Assembly: GCA_036924085.1 (NCBI GenBank)
Contig: JAVGWX010000011.1
Coordinates: forward strand, 39,728,970-39,792,969
Length of the DNA stretch: 64,000 nt
DNA from: Ariolimax columbianus
Lineage: Eukaryota > Mollusca > Gastropoda > Stylommatophora > Arionidae
Direction of reading: 5' to 3'
Part shown: positions 63,338-64,000 of the stretch, piece after piece
Layout of the letters: every line of letters starts with the position of its first letter
Position numbering within the stretch: position 1 is the stretch's first letter
Notes under the pieces: generated by a model
The model's input: only the letters and a program-made list of their open reading frames with translations
Database searches by the model: none
Told to the model about the DNA's origin: nothing
Made by a program: the position numbers and the translations under genes

Positions 63338-63462
63338 CTGTAAAAAAAGACATCTGGTTCTAAAACTATTGTATACTACTTTCTAATAGTATCTTCCTGT
63401 TCACCTGCAGCTGAAAGACACCATGGCAAGGGGGCACATTTTTAATTCCATGGTCAATCCAG

Positions 63463-63880
63463 CCATGACTTCTTCTTCTTCTTCTTTGTACGCAGTCAGA
63501 CAGTAACCATTATTTTTTCGAAAAAAGCAGCGGTCATCCTGAGGCTGTCGACACTGCCATAGAACTTTTCTAGTGTTGCCACTGGTGATGGCCACATCTG
63601 CTCTCTCTGATCCTCGTATGTCGGGCAGTTTTGCAGCAAATGCTCAGCGGTCCTTTTCCCGGTACCACACGGGCATTCGTCGGTGCCACCTATCTTCAAT
63701 TTGTTGAATAGGTGGTACCTCAGTCTATTGTGGCCAGTGCGAAGTCTGAAGACCACGACCTGCTCTCTTCTGTTCAGCTGGTAATAGGCATTGTTTTTGG
63801 TGTAGCCAGTATGTTCGGTTTCCCATTTGGTCATGTATCTAGCTCTAAGAAGCCGTTTTGACTCTTCGTATGTCATACTA
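63463..63880 (-). mobile_element. RNase H-type LINE 3' end
   Basis: The minus strand has one open frame (63876-63496): MTYEESKRLLRARYMTKWET, VVVFRLRTGHNRLRYHLFNK, CPCGTGKRTAEHLLQNCPTY. It ends in a GAAGAAGAAG tail (63468-63485). Well preserved, so probably young. Sits in the ASCC3 intron before exon 1 of the window. Confidence 0.88.
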
Positions 63881-63984
63881 GTATCTCATGGCTTGTCAAA
63901 ATAAACGAGGAAAAAACTACATGTATAATATTCTCGCTATCAATCAAACCCCAAAACACCAAATTAAGTCTAAACGGCAAATAC

Positions 63985-64000
63985 CTGCAGCCAAATGACA
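63985..64000 (-). CDS. ASCC3: Possible ASCC3 exon end (cut by window edge)
   Basis: On the minus strand the last 16 bases read TGTCATTTGGCTGCAG followed by GTATTT, a good donor. In the phase required by the exon ending at 63337 (one base of the split codon) it reads CHLAA with no stop. Only the donor end is visible, so this is a suggestion only. Confidence 0.35.

Overview
The window is eukaryotic and intron-rich. It holds one host gene on the minus strand, spread over nearly the whole 64 kb: a partial ASCC3 gene (activating signal cointegrator 1 complex subunit 3, a Ski2-like DExH helicase). I could place 22 coding exons, from 63337 down to 4408. Every one has GT/AG borders, and intron phases match at every junction. 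The joined exons give 3450 bases, about 1150 codons, without a stop or frameshift. They cover the end of the N-terminal region, the complete first helicase cassette (Walker [46 protein letters not shown]) and most of the first Sec63-like domain. The first exons lie to the right of the window. The second cassette and C-terminus lie to the left. No second host gene is evident.

Almost everything else is intron filled with decayed mobile elements and tandem repeats. These include non-LTR retrotransposon 3' fragments of several families (RTE/BovB-like, CR1-like with an FADD motif, and a family with an RNase H domain). There are several SINE families, some with tRNA-like heads (A and B boxes), a mariner transposase remnant, and a non-autonomous element with perfect terminal inverted repeats and TTAA ends (piggyBac-type). 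At least a dozen minisatellite arrays have units of 18 to about 104 bp. The exon-rich, SINE-jigsaw, LINE-dense layout suggests a lophotrochozoan, most likely a gastropod mollusc; this is inference from style, not proof.

Layout: 0-4 kb, 25-bp array, SINE-derived 47-bp array, nested LINEs. 4.4-13.3 kb, Sec63-region exons separated by an RNase H LINE, the second 25-bp block, SINEs and a LINE/mariner chimera. 13.4-24 kb, exons 17-19 (Sec63 start) with LINE clusters, a 22-bp array, the TTAA element and a 23-bp array. 24-35 kb, exons encoding helicase motifs V and VI, a 29-bp array, and a CR1-like LINE interrupted by a 720-bp non-coding element. 35-44 kb, the helicase core exons. 44-64 kb, N-terminal exons, with the second 720-bp element, a 44-bp array, an 18-bp array, the large SINE-internal 38-bp array and a LINE-tail-derived array.

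The most interesting pattern is that at least three independent tandem arrays (47 bp, 38 bp, 46 bp) appear to have been born from parts of SINEs or LINEs still attached to them. A 19-bp perfect duplication in another SINE copy looks like an early step. In addition, the SINE families share interchangeable modules, including a short core motif repeated in otherwise different elements.
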